DNA from: Eonycteris spelaea
Taxonomy: Eukaryota > Chordata > Mammalia > Chiroptera > Pteropodidae
Assembly: GCA_003508835.1 (NCBI GenBank)
Contig: PUFA01000210.1
Location: 2,298,501 to 2,362,500 of the forward strand
Direction: 5' to 3'
Length of the DNA stretch: 64,000 nt
In this document: in pieces, positions 1-12,583 of the stretch
How positions within the stretch are numbered: the first letter of the stretch is position 1
Layout: each line of letters starts with the position of its first letter
Made by a program: the position numbers and the translations under genes
The notes under the pieces: model-generated
What the model was told of the DNA's origin: nothing
The model's input: only the letters and a program-made list of their open reading frames with translations
The model's database searches: none

Positions 1-117
1 TGGCTGTCTTTGCACACATATTTGGGAAGCTGTTTGAAAGTAAACTAAAGATATCATGGTACTGCATCCCTAGGGTCTTTAGCGTACATCTCTGAAAACT
101 ATCAAAGACAGTGGCAG

Positions 118-560
118 CTCCTATATTTGCTAAACAAACCACTCCAAAACTAGTGGGACAAAATAGCCATCGTTTTACTGCACTCATGGATTCTGTGGGT
201 CAGGAATGCATGGAGGGATGGCTGGCCCTGCTCCAGAACAGCAGGGATTTCACTTGAGAGTAGTCAAATGGTTGGGGGCTAGAATTATCTGGCAGCCTAT
301 GCAGATAAATGCAGGAAGGACTCAAAGTCTGATTTTAGTTGGACCTGTGGACCGGAGCACTCACATGTGACCCTTCCATGTGTCTTGTGTATCTCATGGC
401 ATGGCGTTTGGGTTCTAAGAGGGAGCATGTCAAAAAAGAAAGGGCCATTCCAGGAGGCCCGGGTGGAACCTTATAGGCCCTTCTGATGTAGCCTTGGGGA
501 CACTTGCAACATCACTTCCACTGAAGCCTGTTGGCCAAAGCAGGTATAAACACTCCAAGG
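118..560 (-). mobile_element. MaLR-type LTR (MLT1-like), antisense
   Basis: The left part reads as the reverse complement of a mammalian MaLR LTR 3' end (aaaccactccaaaactag at about 137, then gattctgtgggtcaggaa at about 189). It continues through the usual LTR body with diverged blocks near 360-480. It is heavily mutated, with no coding capacity. The subfamily is uncertain. Confidence 0.55.
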
Positions 561-639
561 GAAGAGATGCAGATCCCTTTCTCTCCATGAGGTGTCAGAG
601 ACTTTGTAGCTACTTACAAAGCCATCACAAAGACAATAT

Positions 640-790
640 CCTACATAACACAATGTTATTACCATGCCAACAAAAATAACTATCCCTGATTGTCTCAAAA
701 ATGGGTTTAATAGCTGATATTTTAAAAAGTAGAATCCAATCAAGGACAATGCATTAAAGTTTTTATTCTATATCTTAGTTTTAAAAAGGT
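640..790 (-). mobile_element. Ancient L1 (L1ME-like) fragment
   Basis: Two blocks (ttgtctcaaaaatgggttt, then gaatccaatcaaggacaatg) resemble the antisense strand of an old L1 3' region. The fragment is short and diverged, so the assignment is tentative. Confidence 0.35.
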
Positions 791-978
791 TTTAAAAAGT
801 CTTCTGGCATAATATTCAATATAACATCATTCTCCATTTGCCCAAGTAGCTGACTTTTAGTGAAAATCTAAATAACTCTTCAATGCTTTCAGGGGCAAAT
901 TTGCAGTCTGTCTTTTTCTGTTTTGGATGCAGTAAGTATGCTGAAACTGGCCTCAAATCATACTGATTACATCTGAAC

Positions 979-1320
979 TATTCATTCATTCATTCATCAT
1001 TCAATAACTCTTTGAGGGCATGCTATATTCCAGGCACTGTGCTAGATGCTAGGCATGTAAACCTGAATGAGGTAATTATAACATGGAAAACAAAACAAAA
1101 TGCTAACACTCTGTCAGTTCTGTTAGGCAAGGTAGACATAAATGCAGTAGGCATATGTAATAGCTCGGGACATTAAGTATAACAGAGGAAGTTCAGTAGG
1201 AGCTATGCAAGCAGAGAGATAAGACGTTCTCACTCTTGAGGTTGCAGTTCAGAGTCTAATAGGAATATAGATAAGTTTGCAGATAAATCACAAGACAAGC
1301 GCTATAAAAGGTATAATAAT
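979..1320 (-). mobile_element. L2 LINE 3' end, antisense
   Basis: The segment starts with the (attc)n terminal repeat of an L2 3' end in reverse orientation. It then has ccaggcactgtgctagatgc, the hallmark block of the L2 3' terminus. Similarity fades to the right. Confidence 0.65.
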
Positions 1321-1329
1321 AGAGCATGA

Positions 1330-3280
1330 ATGTACATAGTGAAGAAAGATATATAAAAAATATTTAATGACTCATTTCCCATGAAATAAAATCCAAATGC
1401 CTTAGCACGTTTTACTTTATTTCTCCTTTCTTCACTCTTCTCTGATTCGTTTCAGTCCTCTTGTGTTTCTCTCTGGCCTAGACCAATGGCTCAATTGGCT
1501 CATTTGTACATTTTATTTCGTTAAGTTTATACTTACCCCCATTACATTTTAGACTTATTTTGGGGCCCAGACACAAAGCCTGAAATTTTTCTCCTTACCT
1601 CTTTGCCTGCTTCCCCTTGGGTTTTTCTGTGGAGGTTAGAAAGCTGATGGACTCCCACTGACACTCTCATTTTGGGCAACATCACTGCTTCCCTAGGGAA
1701 GCCATAAAGCCTGGCTCATTTGCATGAATCTCTGCAGTGGCTCCTCTGACCCCAGGCCTGTTAGAAGTATTCATTAGATCCTCTTTAATTAAATATGTAA
1801 CACACATCATGCCATCAAGCATAGGAAAAAAATAATTACAAATCTAACAACAGCTCCTGCTCCTAATTAAAAGCAGGCTGTCTTTGCCTGAGAGCAAGCT
1901 GGGGACAGCGCTTTTATCCTGGGCACAGCCGTGGAACCCCTGGTGCCAAAGCCGGGGGGCACAGACACGAGACTTTGGATGTTCCAAGGGGGCTGAGCTT
2001 TGTTGGGTGACATAGGCTCTCTTCCTTCTCAGTAGGTGAGATCTAATTTCAGCTCCTGATATATGATTCAAGGTAAGGACGAGCTTTCATTTTCTTTCAT
2101 CCAACTTTCAAATGCTTTTTGACTCAACACCAGACAGTAGTATTGTAGGTAAACAGAGTATGAACACAGTGGGATGGTCTCACCAAGCAAAGCCTCTTGA
2201 AAGCTTAAAGAAAATGAGTCACAAGCATCAGTTGTTCATATGTGATGCCAGTAGGAAGTGAAGGAGCAGATTGGCATGAGGGCACAAAGAGTAGGCTCCT
2301 AGAGAGTCATTATTGTATACAAAGCTGAAAGTTGAAAATAGCATCCATAAGTAGGAGACTCCTTCACTCACCTTCTCATGACCTTGATTCTTAGATACCC
2401 CTTGAATTTTCCTCCATTACTCTCCTAATCTCTTTTCATCTCCACTCCACTCTGGTTAATTTTCTTTTTTCTAGTGAAACTCGGCAGAACCTCTCCACTC
2501 CTACAGTTCAACTGCCTTTCCTATTCTATCTGAATCTTGAAACAGCTTCCCCATTCTCAAGTAAATCAAAATACCTTTTATTCATCTTTTCAATATGATG
2601 GTTCCTAAATTATTATATTGTAGAGATAATCTTGTCGGAAGGGAAGAAGCGTGTGAAGGGTGGCTGGGAAGGAACTTATCCTGACACTATATATGCTTTG
2701 TAAACCCACTTTTATTGATTGTGTTATTTATTTGTTTGCTTCTTTGTTCGTTTGTGGTAGCCTTAAAGGGATGATGAAAACTCCCACTTTAGGCACTCAT
2801 CTCAGATTAAGTAGGAATTATGGATCCTTTGTAAGATTTTTTTGAAGTATAAAGGAAGTTTTTTTTTAAATCCCTTTTGTTATAATTTTTTACTACAGTC
2901 CTCATGCAATGTAGTATCTAATGACAATTAGGGAAAGCAAGGTATTCTTAGTATTCATTTGCCTTAGAAGAGTTTAGGTACTTGAACAAATTGAATCAGT
3001 GGATAACAGGAAATTCTAAGAAATTTGTACTGGGTGTACTTGATTTTTTTGGTAAAATATGAGGCAAGATTCTCTGCTAAAAGTAAGGTAAATGGTTGAG
3101 AAGTTGAGATTTGAAAAGATTTTGGAACTATTTTGGAGAAAGGAGATAGGGAGTCATCAAGGTAGAAATAAAGATATTATTGACTGTTAGGGTCAAGCTT
3201 TGATTAAAAAAGATGCAAATGTATTATGATGCCAATAGGCATGATTATATTACTGTCTTTAAAAATGCTTACTATCCAGT
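1330..3280. other. Unassigned, possibly with conserved sub-blocks
   Basis: No coding signal. A weak L2-like stretch may lie at about 1380-1500. The 1690-2060 part is less AT-rich than its surroundings and holds an ATTTGCAT octamer (about 1719) and TAATTAAA-type homeobox-like words, so it could be regulatory. The rest (2080-3280) shows nothing I can name. Confidence 0.3.
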
Positions 3281-3284
3281 CTTC

Positions 3285-3813
3285 AGTAGGCCACATGGTG
3301 GCCCCAAGAATACATATTTATATTATGTTATATTATGTTATAATATGTTATAATAAATAAATATTACCTTATATAGCAAAAGAGTGAATATTATCTTTTA
3401 TAGCAAAAGATATGATTAAGTTAACAATCTTGAGAAGAAAACCTTATCTTGAATTATTTTGGTTGGCCAAAAATGCGATCCCATGTATCTTTATAAGAGA
3501 AAGACAGAATAAGTTTTGCGACAAGCAAATGGGATAGGGGAAGGGAGAAGGTGCATATACAGAGAAGGCAGTGTGAACATGGAGATTGGAGTGATGCAGC
3601 CACAAGCCAAGGAATGTCAAGATTTGTCAGATATTATCAGAAGCTAGGAGAAAGACATGGGAAAGCTTCTTCTTCAGAGCCTCTGCAGGGAGTGTGACCC
3701 TGCCTGTACCTGGATTTCAAACTTCTGGCCTTTAGAACTGTGAGAGGTTGTATATACATTATTTTAAGCCACCGGTTGTGATAATTTGTTATAGCAGCCT
3801 TAGGAAAACAATA
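3285..3813 (+). mobile_element. MaLR-type 5' LTR, sense
   Basis: The typical late-LTR blocks occur in order: ttggagtgatgcagccac at about 3588, agccaaggaatg, aactgtgagaggtt, then ttttaagccacc and an end near aaacaatacag. An internal repeat of atagcaaaaga (about 3374 and 3402) suggests a local duplication. It is followed directly by MaLR internal sequence, so it serves as the 5' LTR of a longer provirus-like relic. Confidence 0.65.
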
Positions 3814-5110
3814 CAGATTTTGGTATTGGAAAAGTATACGGTTCCTATATAACAAATATATAAAAATGTGAAAGTAGCTTTGGAACTAGGTGATGGAAAA
3901 AGGCTGGAAGAATTTTGAGGTGCATAATAGGAAGAGCCTAGATTACCTTCAGAGATGGTTGGTAAAATGATAGCAATTCTGATGAGCACTGAGAAAAAAT
4001 TGAGGAGCAAGTAGAAAATGTTCTGTGCTTTCAGAATATTTTATATACAGTGGCAGAACGTTTGCTGAATTACATCCTACAGTTGTGTAAAAAACAGAAT
4101 TTGTAAATGATGAGCTTAGATGGTGAGTTGAGTATATTTCCAAAAGAAGTGTTGAAAGTGAAGCCTGGCTTTTGTTTGTTTGTTTTGTTTTGTTATGGTT
4201 GCTTATATTAAAATGTGAGAGAAAAGAGTTAAATTGAAGAAAAACTATTAAGCAAAATGAAACAAAAACTGATGTTTTGGGAATTTCTCAGCCTATCCGG
4301 ATTGAAAAAGATGATGGCATTAGGAGATTTACTGTTAGCAATGTGTACTCTGGAGAGAAGGACAAAATTGTGTCCAAATAAGCATTTGCTGAAGAGATTA
4401 GGGTATGTGACAAATGGATCTTCAGCCAGAAACTTACCAGAAACAAGAAACAGAGATGGAATTATACAGAAAAAATCTGTGAAGAATCCTCTTGTTTAAG
4501 AGAATGTGAACTCCCATGGCATACATGGAAAATCCATAAGACTTTGATAAATGTTATACCAGTAGAAGCACTGCCAACTGAACCAATAGGATCAGAGGCA
4601 CAACGATATGCAAGGAGGCTGTTGGACTCCCCAAATTCTATACATGGAAAATAATACACAATTTAAAAAAAAAGAAATTGTTATACAAACAGTAGCATTT
4701 ACCCAAGGTTGAGAGATAACAAAGTAAGTGCAACAGCTTCAAGCAGAAACACTAGGATATTAATAAAAGTATAAATAAAATGACTTACCAGAGGTCCAAT
4801 GAAAGAGGGAGGCAAGCAGTTCTATAAGTATACAACTAATGAGGGGGTCAATTGGCTGGAGTCTCAATGAAGTCAAAAAGGTGTCAATTTGAAGAAAGAC
4901 TATGAGAGAAATATAGGATATTGAGGTCAAAGAAAGAATTTGTTAAATTTGAAATACTGAGGATCAATGGTTTTTAGTGAAAATGGCATCCAGTGGATGA
5001 TCATACTATGGTAGTTATCGCACAGTAGAGGTGAAAATCATTCAAGGGAATAAGACTGAATAGTAGAGAGATTAGGGTATATGATAAATGTGTAATATGC
5101 ATTTTAGAAA
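3814..5110 (+). mobile_element. MaLR internal region, decayed
   Basis: Directly after the LTR the sequence matches the start of MaLR internal DNA (tggtattggaaaagtatac, then gtagctttggaactaggtga). MaLR internals are long non-autonomous relatives of ERVL; no frame is intact here. The stretch ends where an antisense L1 has been inserted at 5111, and some internal sequence may resume after 5651. A 23-bp block near 4396 recurs with three changes near 5068. Confidence 0.55.
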
Positions 5111-5125
5111 TGGAGGTGATTTTTA
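5111..5125. repeat. Left target-site duplication of inserted L1
   Basis: The 15-bp word tggaggtgattttta pairs with tggaggtgactttta at 5651-5665 (14 of 15 identical). Confidence 0.75.
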
Positions 5126-5258
5126 ATTAATTAATTATTTTTTGTGGTGACATTGGTTAACTAAATTTGAGTAAGTTTCAGCTATATACTTTAACAGTAA
5201 GGCATATGTATGTATGTATGTATATATATATATATTATATATATACACACACATATAT

Positions 5259-5295
<37 letters not shown>

Positions 5296-5650
5296 TATAT
5301 AATATTTATATTATTTATATTGTGTGTTCACCTCCCATACTTAGATTTCTTTCTGTCACCACATATTTGACCCCATTTTCCCTGTCTACCTCCCCCTCTT
5401 CCCCACTCCCTACCCTCTGGTTACCACTATAGTCATGTCCACGATTCTATAGTCCATGATTCTCTGTTTGTCCTGTTCATTTGTTGCTTTTAGGTTTATA
5501 TCTCACATGTAAGTGATATCATGTGATTTTCAATTGTTTCTGTTTGGCTTATTTCATTTGGCATGATTATCTCAAGGTTCATTCATGTTGTCGCAAATGA
5601 CAGTATTTCATCTCTTCTTACGGCTGAGTAATATTATATTGTATATATAT
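5126..5650 (-). mobile_element. L1 3'UTR/3' end, antisense, 5'-truncated
   Basis: The insertion starts with T-rich sequence (antisense of the poly-A tail). It continues with antisense L1 3'UTR and ORF2-end sequence (ccctctggttaccactatag, tcatgttgtcgcaaatgac, ggctgagtaatattatattg). It stops at 5650, flanked by a 15-bp target-site duplication, so this is a single retrotransposition into the MaLR internal region. Within it a compound microsatellite has expanded. Confidence 0.8.
5203..5310. repeat. Compound (TATG)/(TA)/(CA) microsatellite
   Basis: Runs of tatg, ta and ca alternate for about 100 bp inside the antisense L1 3'UTR, ending in AT-only sequence. Confidence 0.9.
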
Positions 5651-5729
5651 TGGAGGTGACTTTTAGATACCATATTTATACCTTGGTTGATAGAATTAGG
5701 AGATCTCTCTCCCTCCCTCTCTTTTTCTC

Positions 5730-5734
<5 letters not shown>

Positions 5735-5763
<29 letters not shown>

Positions 5764-5783
5764 ACACACACACACACACACAA
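5735..5783. repeat. (CA)n microsatellite with one interruption
   Basis: Two perfect CA runs are separated by a single extra A (acaacac near 5760). The tract lies just right of a CT-rich stretch (5700-5733). Confidence 0.95.
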
Positions 5784-5869
5784 ATTCTGTCCCCACAGAT
5801 TTGAAGCTAAAATCAAGACAGATTCAGTCTCATTCTCTTTGTATTCAGAAATTTAGCAAAAGAGAGTGA

Positions 5870-6320
5870 AGAAGATACTCAAAGAAAAGCCAGGATAAGA
5901 GAGAAAACATTGTGCAGATCATCTTTTTAAGACCTGGCTGTACTTAGACTGCTTGACTCTTTATACCCCTATAACCTTATATCTGTTTAAATTATGATAC
6001 TTGATGTTGGTTTTGTGGCTTAAAGAAAGAAGAAAAGAACTCTAATCAATATACTTTGTCCATTTTTAAAGCCTCAGAATCATCCTCCCTTTTTATTTTT
6101 TAAATTTCTATTGACATTAACTTAGTTCATGTGTTAAGCTACCCACCCCACCATGCTGAAATGGAAATGTGTTACCTTAGTATTTTTTCAATTTCATCTT
6201 GATTAAGGTCTAATAGAGTTATAATAAAATTTCATTGTTGAAAATAGCTTGATCTTCAGAAAGGCAAACCATTTTCCTTTTTACCATGTTATTTAAAAAA
6301 TTCAATTGTAAGTGTGTATT
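5870..6320. other. Unassigned
   Basis: AT-rich sequence with no frame, repeat family or motif I can name. Confidence 0.4.
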
Positions 6321-6329
6321 TTAACCTTT

Positions 6330-6715
6330 TTATTTTAAGGTACATTATACAAACAGAAGAGTCTACACAAAACATACATATGATATATACAATCAAAGAA
6401 TATTTATAAAGTAAATTCCATTAACTGCCAGCCCTGTTAAGAATAATTCATGGCCAGTTTTCTAGAATCCATTCTTTTGGGTTCCAAACCCAAATATATC
6501 CTTTGCCTTTCCCCAGAGTAAAAATAATTTTTCTTATTTTCTGTGATAATTATTCTTTGAATTTTTTTAGTTCCTTCCATGTATGTTTTCTAAGCAATAT
6601 TGTTAATTTAAAAATTTTCAAATTTAGAGACATGATATTACATGTACTCTTTGGGATTGTTTTTCTTCTTATTTGTTTACTATTCATTCCTGTTGATGCA
6701 TATAATAGATGATGC
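6330..6715 (-). mobile_element. Ancient L1 (L1ME-like) 3'UTR, antisense
   Basis: The order of blocks (a 'facing' aaggtacattatac start, then a phrase like attcatggccagttttctag, then tgatattacatgtactcttt) follows the antisense 3'UTR of old L1s, but divergence is high. Open frames here on both strands are chance frames in AT-rich DNA. Confidence 0.45.
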
Positions 6716-6889
6716 ATTTTTCTCCAGGCCAACTTTAAGCACCATCTCTTCCATAAGTCTTTCAAACCCTTCTTCCAAATCTGATATGTTCTTTGGTAGA
6801 ACATTTAAATTTATTATGATTTTTCAGGAGTTCTTATATTCTACCTTGTGACATAATTTTTCTCTCATATTCCTTTCTGGTTTATTAAG

Positions 6890-6995
6890 CCTTTAAAGGC
6901 AATGTTTGCCTCAGATTTCTTTGTATCCTCAGTGGCACTGGACCTAGTGATTATGTATAACTTATGCTTACAAAATTCTTATTAAATACATGATG
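6890..6995 (+). mobile_element. Possible L2 3' end
   Basis: The pattern ggcaatgtttgcctcag, then tttgtatcctcagtggcact, then an attaaata end resembles the L2 3' terminus (sense). Weak. Confidence 0.35.
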
Positions 6996-6999
6996 TCAA

Positions 7000-8090
7000 G
7001 ACCTGCAGTGTATTTTGAATGGAGGACCCTATATTATGTATTTTCCAAAGTCTGGATAGCTTAGTAATAAATACAGCTCTTCTATTCCTCATCGACTAAA
7101 CCATTGTGCATGATCTGCTTAGTGTTTGCCTTCAATTACATTCTCAATAACATTTTTTCATCTCTCAGAAGCTGTGTTTTATATCTGCTAGCCTACATCT
7201 GGTTAATATTGAAATCTCTGATCAAAAGAAAACAATCGAGTAAACAAAATGTAAGCGGGTGAAAAATCAATCAGAGTTAGGACTTTTAATTCTATGCCTC
7301 TTGGACCAAACAAATGTAATGGGGCGGATGGGGTGGGGTGAGTGGAGGGAACCAGTAATAAAAGCATAAAGAGTGAGAAACAGCCCTTGAGAGAATGGGT
7401 GCAGGTACAACTCTTTTTTATAGTCCCTGCTGAAAGGAGCACAGTGGCTCCCGTGGCATAATGCCCTGGAGCCCCAGGATGACAGCCTTTTTGAAATCCT
7501 TCCAGAAGATGCCTTCACCTCATCCGAGCCAAAGAACAAGTGTCTGTGGGAAAGCCAAAGTGAATTCCCCTAAGCACAAAGCATGCAGAGCAAAGCACAA
7601 CTTCCTTCTGAAAAGGAAATGAAGTGTTTTATTTCTTTATTTATTAGATTTGCTACTAACTGCACCCTGTGCCAGAGGCCCCAAGGCAGAAAAGCTTATT
7701 GTAAAATAATAGAGATAATTAAATTTTATATTATGAAACAGAGATCAATGCAGCAAAACTAGTATCTGGTCTGCTGGGGATATCTAAACTAAAGAGGTGG
7801 GTTCTGGCTGATATCCCAAGGCCAAACATCATTACTATTTCTATTTCTCTCTCCCCTCTTCATCTACTATATTTATCAAAAATTGTGGTTGCTGGGTACT
7901 TCATATATATATATATTTTTTTCCTACAAAGTAAGATTGGAGATTAACTGTATAAGCAACAGAAATAAATCTCTCCTGGATAATGTTTTGAGTATCGACC
8001 CATGGAGAACTTCAAGGGTGTTCATCATCACCCTAAGACAAATTTCTAAAATGGGTTAACATTTTTCCTTGGAGAGCTTTCACCCCTTTG
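7000..8090. other. Unassigned, part less AT-rich
   Basis: No recognisable repeat. The 7400-7600 portion is more GC-balanced than its flanks and looks single-copy. Two overlapping antisense frames (7203-7442 and 7267-7539) have no family features. Confidence 0.35.
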
Positions 8091-8109
8091 GTGCATGGTT
8101 CTCCTCTTG

Positions 8110-8260
8110 GAAGCTTCTTCCTCAGAGCTCCCAAGCTCTATGTCATACTTCCAGCTCATTTGTGTGGAATTTCATGTAGTACTTACACACCTTATTCCAG
8201 CACTGTCCTAAATCCCTGCTTTTCTTTTAAATTTTACCTGCTTTGGGTTAGGCACTTGCA
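8110..8260 (+). mobile_element. Possible L2 fragment
   Basis: The block cctcttggaagcttcttcct resembles the L2 sentence about 300 bp before its 3' end. Similarity is weak beyond this. Confidence 0.35.
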
Positions 8261-8304
8261 TTTTTTTCAATAAATATATTTGCAAATATGTATTTCTCAT
8301 GAGA

Positions 8305-8430
8305 ATAATGGTGTAGAAGTTAAAAACATAGGATTTAGTGTAGAAAACTTGGGTTTAAGCCCTGACTTTCTTACCTAAGTCACTATATGAACTTGGAAGA
8401 ATTTCTTAGCCCCTTTTAGATGCATCTTCT
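8305..8430 (+). mobile_element. MIR SINE, sense
   Basis: Reads as a diverged MIR: aatggtgtagaagttaaaaa, acttgggtttaagccctgac, then the core region with a degraded ctt(a)acct block. MIRs are ancient tRNA-derived SINEs mobilised by L2. Confidence 0.65.
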
Positions 8431-8821
8431 GGTTTTGCTGAGAAAACAAAAATATAAATTTATTTTTCTTTAAAAGAAAAGTAAACTGATAACTTGTTTA
8501 TTGGCCAACAAGAATTTGCTCTTACAAAAATTTAAGGCAGATTTTGTAAAAGACAATAAATAGCCATTTCAGAGACAGAGAGACTGAGGTCTGGAACTAT
8601 ATGGATGGATTCTTGTCCAAAAAAGGTAATTGTAGAGCTGAACAAACTGGTGAGCTGATAGCCATCCCACCATCACAGCAGTAATGCAGCAAGAGATATG
8701 AAGTTTATAGAGATTTCCAGAGCACCCACAGCAATTCTCACTAATTTACAAACCACACAATTCATCAGAATTGGAGATTCCAAAGGGACTGTGAATTTAT
8801 ATGGCAGGTGCAGATTTGTAG

Positions 8822-8945
8822 AAGAAGAGGAAATTGAGGCACAGAGAGTTTACATAACTTGCTGAAGAACATGGAGCTAATAAGTGGTGGACTTGGAAAC
8901 ACATGCATAGCCCTTTGATTTAAAATCAGCTCCTCCAAAAGAGTC
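8822..8945 (-). mobile_element. MIR SINE, antisense
   Basis: Contains gaaattgaggcacagagag followed by taacttgctgaagaacatgg, the antisense MIR core, ending in degenerate sequence. Confidence 0.7.
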
Positions 8946-8949
8946 TGGG

Positions 8950-9685
8950 ATTCTTGATTTTGTATTGACCCAACTCAACAGAGACTCAGTTTAACAGTGA
9001 AGACATCATCCATGTCAGACTCTGGACTTCAGGAAAATGAAGTTAAATGAAAATTTAAATAATCATGACATTCATTTAGGTTAAGAATTTCTTCTCCATC
9101 ATCGCCTCAAGTACTTGTAGGTGGGCAGGAGGGCTCTAAGATCTGCTGTTCGAACATCACTTTACAATGTTCAACTATTTTCATTATCAATTAATTCATT
9201 TGTCATGCATCTTTCAGTCTGTACTTCCACCACTTGGTACTAAATATAACAGCTACAAAAGGTCTACTTAAGAAATTGAGGTATTTTCTAATAGAAGACT
9301 AACCAGAATTTTTGCAAAAGCAGCAGCATCCTGTGCTACCCAGAAGAATAGAGCATGTGTAGAAAATCCCATTATGGGCCCACGAGGGCAAGATGTAATG
9401 ATGAACACCACAGAAATGGCTGATGTACATATGACATGCAAATCTCAAAGCATGCTGCCTTCCTGTACATTTACATCACCAAACGCTCAGAGCACTACTT
9501 ATTTCACATTTTAATAAAGAAAAAAGTAGAGTTAAAAGAGAAATAAAAAATATATTTATTGAGCTGGACTAGCAGCTGACTAAATACCTAAGCTTAAAAA
9601 TATATATATTTCTTACCTATCATCCCTGTGGTAATAGCAACCAATGGGCATTAAAACAAATTTGAAAGCATAATCAGCAAATATG
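8950..9685. other. Unassigned
   Basis: No frame longer than chance and no repeat family recognised. It includes a short AT-rich stretch at 9540-9610. Confidence 0.4.
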
Positions 9686-9689
9686 TTGC

Positions 9690-9880
9690 AGTGGTAAGAA
9701 GAGCAAAAGGTTTGAAATAAGACAAATTTAGGGCAATGGTAGATCCACCACCTACTTGTTATGAAAACTCAATGTTATTAACTGCAAAAGGGTCCAGGAT
9801 TCATCATTTTCATGATTGTTATGAGGATTCAAAATAATGTACATGAAAACACCAAGACTGGTGCATCCAAAAACTGAATT
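9690..9880 (+). mobile_element. MIR SINE, sense
   Basis: Starts with agtggtaagaagagcaaaag, carries the middle block ccaccacctacttgttatg, and ends with ttatgaggattcaaaataat, in MIR order. Confidence 0.6.
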
Positions 9881-10143
9881 ACTTATCACCGCACCGTAGT
9901 TGTTATTTTTATTATTACTAGGAGGAGGATATGAAAAATAATCTGCTCACTACACTGATAATAAGGAAAACAATTGGTTTTCTGCATCATGACTCATTAT
10001 CAAAGAATAATGTTCTCTGAGGAAATGATGGAGAACATCACTGAAGCACCTGGAAACACAGTCATCAATGTGATCAAAATTTTAAAAATAACATTTTGTG
10101 AAAAGACTGAGGAAGGCCCACATCAAACTGTAAAATTAATACC

Positions 10144-10145
<2 letters not shown>

Positions 10146-10182
<37 letters not shown>
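10146..10182. repeat. (TG)n microsatellite
   Basis: About 18 uninterrupted TG units; a good polymorphic marker candidate. Confidence 0.97.
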
Positions 10183-10185
<3 letters not shown>

Positions 10186-10199
10186 CTCATTAAATTACC

Positions 10200-11180
10200 A
10201 CTGAAATTTAGTTGGATTTGGACATGACTACAATGTACTAACAGAGGGGGTACCTTGCAACAACAGAACTAATCTAATAGAAATGGCAGGGAAGTAGCAT
10301 AATGTGAAAATACACATATCAGTAGAAATCTTCAGCTTAAGGTTGGAGCATGATGACACATATTGGAGTGTTGGATAAAATCAGAAATAAATAGAAGTGT
10401 TATAATGGCAGAGAGATGCTACAGCATCTCCAAAATATAGATGCACCTTAAACACAGTACAAAACTCCTCAGGGGAAAGATACTGACCTAACGGGATATT
10501 TTGACTATCTAGGTGGCATGAAAAACAAATCTTCTAGAAATGAAGCATCTTGTTAAAGCTGTGACATGATTTGCTCTTATTTTTTTATTTTAAGTAATAG
10601 AGAAAGTCACAAAGAGAAAATTGTACTGACTTAATTCTGACCATTGATGAAAATCTAGTCACTGTTATAAGGACAAAGACCTTGGAGAGAGTAATCTTGT
10701 GATATTCACAAAAACCTCAAAAGACACAGACTTGACTTCAGAACAGCAAAGTTAAAAACAATCAAAACATGTGTGTAGGTGTGTGATCCCTAGGACAGAG
10801 ACTTCAAAGATAACATGGCTTAAGAGAGATGAGAGGTAAGAAAACTCGGAAAAAATAAAAGCCAAGCCTAATTAAAGGAGAACTGAAGCCATTAAAAATG
10901 TGGTTCCAGTTTCTTCCACTGTAACATTTATGAAGACACAATAAACTGTGGTGCTCTAAAACTACAATTAAAAGAAAAATGATAAAAAGCAACGTATAAA
11001 GCCATGTATATGGGAAACAGTATTTATGGAAGCATTTCCACTTAGGTTAAAAAGTGGGGGCATATATATGTCTATATGTCCATATAACCAACTCTTATAT
11101 CTCTTACTGTGTGATCTTGGGTAAAATATTCAGTTTCCACAATGCTTCCGTGTTCAGCCCCTGTCGCTAGAGGTCTTCCC
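10200..11180. other. Unassigned
   Basis: A-rich single-copy-looking sequence. No gene or repeat family recognised. Confidence 0.4.
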
Positions 11181-11189
11181 ACACCATGC

Positions 11190-11270
11190 TCACTGTCCTG
11201 TCCCTAGTACCGAGAAGTGAGCCTGGCACAGAAAGGTGCTCTATAATGCTTGCTAAATAAATAAATGAGA
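11190..11270 (+). mobile_element. L2 3' end, sense
   Basis: The block agcctggcacagaaaggtgc followed by an aataaataaatga end matches the L2 3' terminus. Confidence 0.55.
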
Positions 11271-12530
11271 AATTGATCGAAACGTGATTGTTACAGGAAA
11301 TATTAAAATATACCTTGAGGACACAGACAATTTTAATATTAAAATACATTCATGGATATATTGAATTTTATATGCTACCTGCAGAGACTATATCTTATTT
11401 TCAAATTGCAATGAACAATTATAAAAATTGATTAGAGTCTAGATCACAAAAAAAAATTCTCAAATCAGAAATTGAGCAGGAAAATATCTTGTCATATGTA
11501 GCAAACTGTAAATTAATAACCAATTTTTAAAAAACAAATGCAAATAAAACCCAGCAATTTGGTAATTTAAAATATTCTTTAAAAAACCTATTAGAACAAA
11601 AAAGAAATCAAAATTACAATAATAGGCTATTTAGAAAATAATAGAAATTAAAAAAGCATTACTCATTATTGTAGTGTGAAGCAGCCAAAGTTATTCTCAG
11701 AGGCAATAATCTTAAATGCTTTTATTATTAAAATAATAAAGAACTAAAGAAATCTAGCAATCAACTAGATTAGTTAGAAAAGCAACACAAAATAAACCTG
11801 AGCAAATGGAGGAAAACATATAATAAATATAAAGACTGATTTTAATGAACTCAAAACCAAAAGGATATAATTTCTCAGTAAATCCAAGAGTTGTTTCTTT
11901 AAACATAACACACCAATACCAATGAAAATGGCAAAAACCAAATCCCATTGAACAAAAGAGAAAAACAAAATAATTTTTTAAATGGGACATAATGAGAGAG
12001 ATGTTTTTAGTTCAAGCAAATATTACACACAAGTTATGCTAAATAACTTAAAAACTACATGAAATCGATGGTTTCGTGGAAAAAAATATTGGTCAAAATT
12101 ACATTAAGGAAAATTAGAAAAATTAATTTGAGCAATAATATAAAATAAATCATCAAAAAGTCTTTAATGACAGATCTATGTTCAGGTAATTTTACTGTTA
12201 GAATTTCAAGGAGGAGATAATTTCATGCTACATAAGATGTTATAGAGATTGAAAATGATTATTTCCCACTTTATTATGATTGAATGCCATAAAAAGACCT
12301 GTACAAGAAAGCTCCCACCCACCAGGAATAAAAACAACCAAACAAACCCAAAACCCATACATGGGTTCACTGGAAAATACTGATGCAAAACTTTTAAACT
12401 ATTAGCAAATCAAATTCAAGGTATCTGTAGATAATCACCCATGACCAAGTAAGATTTGTCTTAAAATTAAAAGGCTGATATATTATTGAGAGAGGTGATT
12501 AAAGTATGTGATATCTGTAAGTCCAAAAAA

Positions 12531-12575
12531 TTTCCTCCTCCTGCTCCTCCTCATCCTTCTCCTCTTCCTCCTTTA
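12531..12575. repeat. Polypyrimidine (CTC/CTT)n tract
   Basis: A run of cct/ctc triplets with few interruptions, inside the decayed L1. Confidence 0.85.
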
Positions 12576-12583
12576 GAAAAACA

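Noticed and set aside
10146..10182. CRISPR-like or coding significance of short repeats
   Set aside because: The repeats in this window are simple microsatellites; there are no spaced identical repeats with unique spacers.
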